Assembly (NCBI RefSeq): GCF_002920915.1
Contig: NZ_PQVF01000010.1
Coordinates: 113,252 to 177,251 of the forward strand
DNA from: Solitalea longa
GTDB lineage: Bacteria > Bacteroidota > Bacteroidia > Sphingobacteriales > Sphingobacteriaceae
Direction of reading: 5' to 3'
Length of the DNA stretch: 64,000 bases
Within the stretch, counting starts at the first letter, position 1. Each line of letters begins with the position of its first letter. The position numbers and the translations under genes are program-made. The notes under the pieces are model-generated. The model had not been told where the DNA came from. It saw nothing but the letters and a program-made list of their open reading frames with translations, and did not search any database. Positions 61,857-64,000 of the stretch are shown piece after piece.

Positions 61857-62831
61857 ATGTCGGATAAGCCAAGCATTGATTTAATTAAAGACTGGATTCC
61901 TGTTAAATTAAAAAATAATGGGTTATTTGAATGGTTGTACCTAGGGGAAAAGCGATTTACTGAGCCCTTTTTTGATGAAACCATAGCGAAATGCAGATCG
62001 TTGGAATCCAACAGTAAACCAGTTCGGTTATCTTCTGATTTTGATAGTTTGATTTTTCAGGCCGATCAGGTTGAATCGATTGCCCCAGCTGCCATGATAT
62101 TCCATGTTTCGAGATGCGGGTCAACTTTGCTATCCCAATTATTAAGTATTGACGAGCAATTCATCTCTCTGGCAGAGGTTCCTTTGTTTGATGATATTCT
62201 TCGTTCTCATTTTAAAAATCCATCACTTGACTATGCTGATCAACAAAATGCGCTAAAAGCAGCCATAAAATTGATGGGCAAAAAAAGGAGTATGAACGAA
62301 CGTTCCCTGATTGTAAAGGTGGATAGCTGGCATCTCTTTTTTTATGACACTTACCGAAAATTATTTCCTTCCATCCCGTTTATTTTACTGTATCGATCTC
62401 CTGATGAAGTAATTCGTTCTCATCAGCAATTGCGCGGCATGCAGGCTGTACCGGGAGTAATTGAACCGGAGGTGTTTGGGTTTAAACCAGATGAAGTAAA
62501 TTATACTAACCTTGATGCCTATTTATGTGATGTGCTCATCAGGTACCAGCAACAACTTCATCTGCTCATTCAAACAGATGCTAGTGCTCACCTGTTTAAT
62601 TACAGTGAAGGGCCTTTAAATATGATGCAGAGGGTATTTCAACTAACAAAGCAATCTGTTTCTGACAAAGTTTGGGATGAAATTGTTCAGCGGAGCTCGT
62701 ATCACTCTAAACATCCCGATAAAAAATTCACCGAAGAACGGACAGAGGAACTCAATATTCCGAACCTGAAAACGGCTATGAAACTGTATCGTGAATTGGA
62801 AGAAATTCGATTATCAACTATTTCCAGTTAG
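61857..62831 (+). CDS. Sulfotransferase-family protein
   Basis: The 324-residue protein has the PAPS 5'-phosphosulfate loop in AMIFHVSRCGSTLLSQLL and a 3'-phosphate region in PFILLYRSPDEVIRSHQQLR, as in sulfotransferases. The rest is a helical alpha/beta fold with SYHSKHPDKKFTEER near the end. The acceptor is unknown. It is paired with the AspH-type hydroxylase. Its stop overlaps the convergent PhyH-like gene by 14 bases. Confidence 0.83.
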   Translation: MSDKPSIDLIKDWIPVKLKNNGLFEWLYLGEKRFTEPFFDETIAKCRSLESNSKPVRLSSDFDSLIFQADQVESIAPAAMIFHVSRCGSTLLSQLLSIDEQFISLAEVPLFDDILRSHFKNPSLDYADQQNALKAAIKLMGKKRSMNERSLIVKVDSWHLFFYDTYRKLFPSIPFILLYRSPDEVIRSHQQLRGMQAVPGVIEPEVFGFKPDEVNYTNLDAYLCDVLIRYQQQLHLLIQTDASAHLFNYSEGPLNMMQRVFQLTKQSVSDKVWDEIVQRSSYHSKHPDKKFTEERTEELNIPNLKTAMKLYRELEEIRLSTISS

Positions 62832-63843
62832 TTTTTACCTCAGCATCAATGGGTGAATAATTAATGTATTGCACCATGCGTGGCAAATGAGAGGTATTGC
62901 GACTGCTGCCATGAGGTAATGCCTGGTGCCAAATAATAAAATCACCGGCATTTGCAGCAATAGGTGCTACTCCCAACTCATAAAGGTTTTCCTTTCGGGG
63001 ATCAGTTCCTGCAGGTAAACTGTTGATCCAGTCTTCGATCCTGTTTTGAAAGCCGGGAACTAAGCTAAATGCCCCTTGGTTGGCTTGTGTGTCGGATAAA
63101 TAAAGTAATCCCTGTAAGCCAAAAGGGATAGGTAACTCAAGGCTTACATCCCAATGTAGGTAAGGGCCGGGAAATTTCCAGTTTTCATTTTCCGGAGGAT
63201 TAAAACCCACTCTGTCGGTACTTACCCATAAATCGGTTCTGTTCCACAGTTGTTCGTAAGCCGCTCTAATCCTTGCTGAGTTTCGGTTCTTTTCTATAGC
63301 AGGATGTTGGAATAGCTGTATCATAATCCCCTGGCGGTCTGGATGTTCATTATACCATGTTGCCGGGTTGTTTAGATCAATAGAAAGAAGTTCGGTAAGT
63401 GCCGTAATCACTGCGTCGCAATCCTCTTTCGAAACAGCGTTACGGAGTATGACATAGCCATTTTGTTCCCAAAATTGTATATCAGCATCACTTAAAATTT
63501 GATCAATTTTAGTTGAGCTTTCAGAAGCGTTCTCGGTAGAAAAGGTAGCATTAAAAGCATTGATTCTTTCTTCCGGTAGTATCCCATTATTTAACTGAAG
63601 TATCCACTTTTCGAAAGCACTGAAATCAGGTGCTTCATTATAGAGGTAAATTATAGTTTGTTCGAGTCCAACTCCAAGAATATTTAACAGCTTGGTGTCG
63701 GTGGTCCATTCTTCAATGAAGGCATCCTGGGGAATAATACCGGCCCTCTTCTTCATGGTTTTATCCCAAAAACGTTTCAAATGAAAGGTTTTCAACACGC
63801 CAAGATCTTCTGATCGAAAAAGCTCAGACTCTGTTATATTCAT
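62818..63843 (-). CDS. Phytanoyl-CoA dioxygenase (PhyH) family protein
   Basis: The 341-residue protein has an N-terminal part of about 120 residues of unknown type (FHLKRFWDKTMKKRAGIIPQ), then a PhyH domain. The iron ligands are in PYLHWDVSLELPI (HxD) and IIWHQALPHGSSRN, and LVPGFQNRIEDW lies between. It is an Fe(II)/2-oxoglutarate oxygenase; the substrate is unknown. I chose the ATG at 63843 because the longer frame to 63963 adds no recognisable sequence. Third Fe/2OG-type oxygenase within 7 kb. Confidence 0.85.
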   Translation of the reverse strand: MNITESELFRSEDLGVLKTFHLKRFWDKTMKKRAGIIPQDAFIEEWTTDTKLLNILGVGLEQTIIYLYNEAPDFSAFEKWILQLNNGILPEERINAFNATFSTENASESSTKIDQILSDADIQFWEQNGYVILRNAVSKEDCDAVITALTELLSIDLNNPATWYNEHPDRQGIMIQLFQHPAIEKNRNSARIRAAYEQLWNRTDLWVSTDRVGFNPPENENWKFPGPYLHWDVSLELPIPFGLQGLLYLSDTQANQGAFSLVPGFQNRIEDWINSLPAGTDPRKENLYELGVAPIAANAGDFIIWHQALPHGSSRNTSHLPRMVQYINYSPIDAEVKTNWK

Positions 63844-63916
63844 CGGGTGATATAATTTGCTGCTTGTTATAAATTTATGTCTCGTCCTATTATAACTATA
63901 CATCAAAAAAAGATGT

Positions 63917-64000
63917 ATGGAAAAAAAGTTAGAACAAGACCAGTATTTAATTAGATTGCACAAGAAGAGTCGTTACGACAAGCGGCTGATTGCAAAAATC
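63917..64000 (+). CDS. Start of an unidentified gene, cut by the window end
   Basis: An ATG at 63917 opens a frame of 28 codons that runs off the window: MEKKLEQDQYLIRLHKKSRY, then DKRLIAKI. It is charged and probably cytoplasmic at its N-terminus. Too short to name. Another ATG at 63913 is closed after 13 codons. Confidence 0.5.
   Translation, partial: MEKKLEQDQYLIRLHKKSRYDKRLIAKI

Noticed and set aside
1..64000. tRNA, rRNA, CRISPR, transposase or prophage genes
   Set aside because: I read through the gaps and found no cloverleaf, repeat-spacer array or transposase-like frame. A covariance-model scan could still find a small RNA that I cannot see by eye.

Overview
The window looks like chromosomal DNA of a member of the Bacteroidota, most likely a Sphingobacteriales/Pedobacter-Solitalea type organism. 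Supporting signs are low GC, two SusC/SusD outer-membrane uptake pairs, Bacteroidota-type promoter boxes (TAnnTTTG), and many lipoproteins and -AQ signal peptides. An Alternative Complex III (act) cluster is fused to a cytochrome c oxidase operon, and there are several Bacteroidota-typical families (DUF4286, DUF2461, DUF983, DUF3857). The genus is an inference from gene style, not from any search. I see no rRNA, tRNA, CRISPR, phage or transposase.

Layout. 1-3.3 kb: the 3' part of a class I SAM methyltransferase, then a ThrE-like exporter and a surface-antigen-type outer-membrane beta-barrel on the minus strand. 3.7-8.8 kb: SusC, SusD-like_2 and a small lipoprotein, closed by a terminator. 8.9-9.9 kb: a deoxyhypusine-synthase-like enzyme with its own promoter. 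10.1-27.0 kb: the respiratory block actABCDEF-coxB-coxA, a hairpin, then ctaA-ctaB-two subunit III genes-subunit IV-Sco-like-DUF420-small CxxC protein. ACIII oxidises quinol and passes electrons through c-type hemes to the CuA/heme a oxidase. CtaA and CtaB make heme A, and the last three genes look like assembly factors. 27.1-30.5 kb: DUF983, DUF2461, an OmpA lipoprotein, an NTF2-like secreted protein, RfbC and DUF4286.

30.7-39.1 kb: a YdjC-type deacetylase, a TPR protein, a shortened MoeA-like protein, an S9 peptidase-like lipoprotein that has lost its catalytic Ser and His, and a histidine kinase/response regulator pair. 39.2-45.3 kb: three DUF3857/transglutaminase-like secreted proteins. 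The first two are tandem duplicates lacking the Cys and His of the catalytic triad; the third keeps them. 45.4-51.4 kb: a UbiA-like prenyltransferase, a membrane metallophosphoesterase, a double GNAT acetyltransferase, and a MoxR-type AAA+ ATPase with a VWA partner, separated by a 23-bp inverted repeat. 51.6-56.6 kb: a DUF4440 protein and a second SusC/SusD pair. 56.7-64 kb: a JmjC-like cupin, HemW, a TraB/GumN-ECF sigma-membrane protein operon, an Asp/Asn hydroxylase-sulfotransferase pair facing a phytanoyl-CoA-type dioxygenase, and the first 28 codons of an unidentified gene.

The points most worth following up are: the set of apparently inactive enzymes (S9-like, two transglutaminase-like proteins, MoeA-like); the unusual oxidase-assembly tail (a cysteine-free Sco, an EF-hand loop inside DUF420, a secreted CPMC mini-protein); and the hydroxylase/sulfotransferase/dioxygenase group at the right end.
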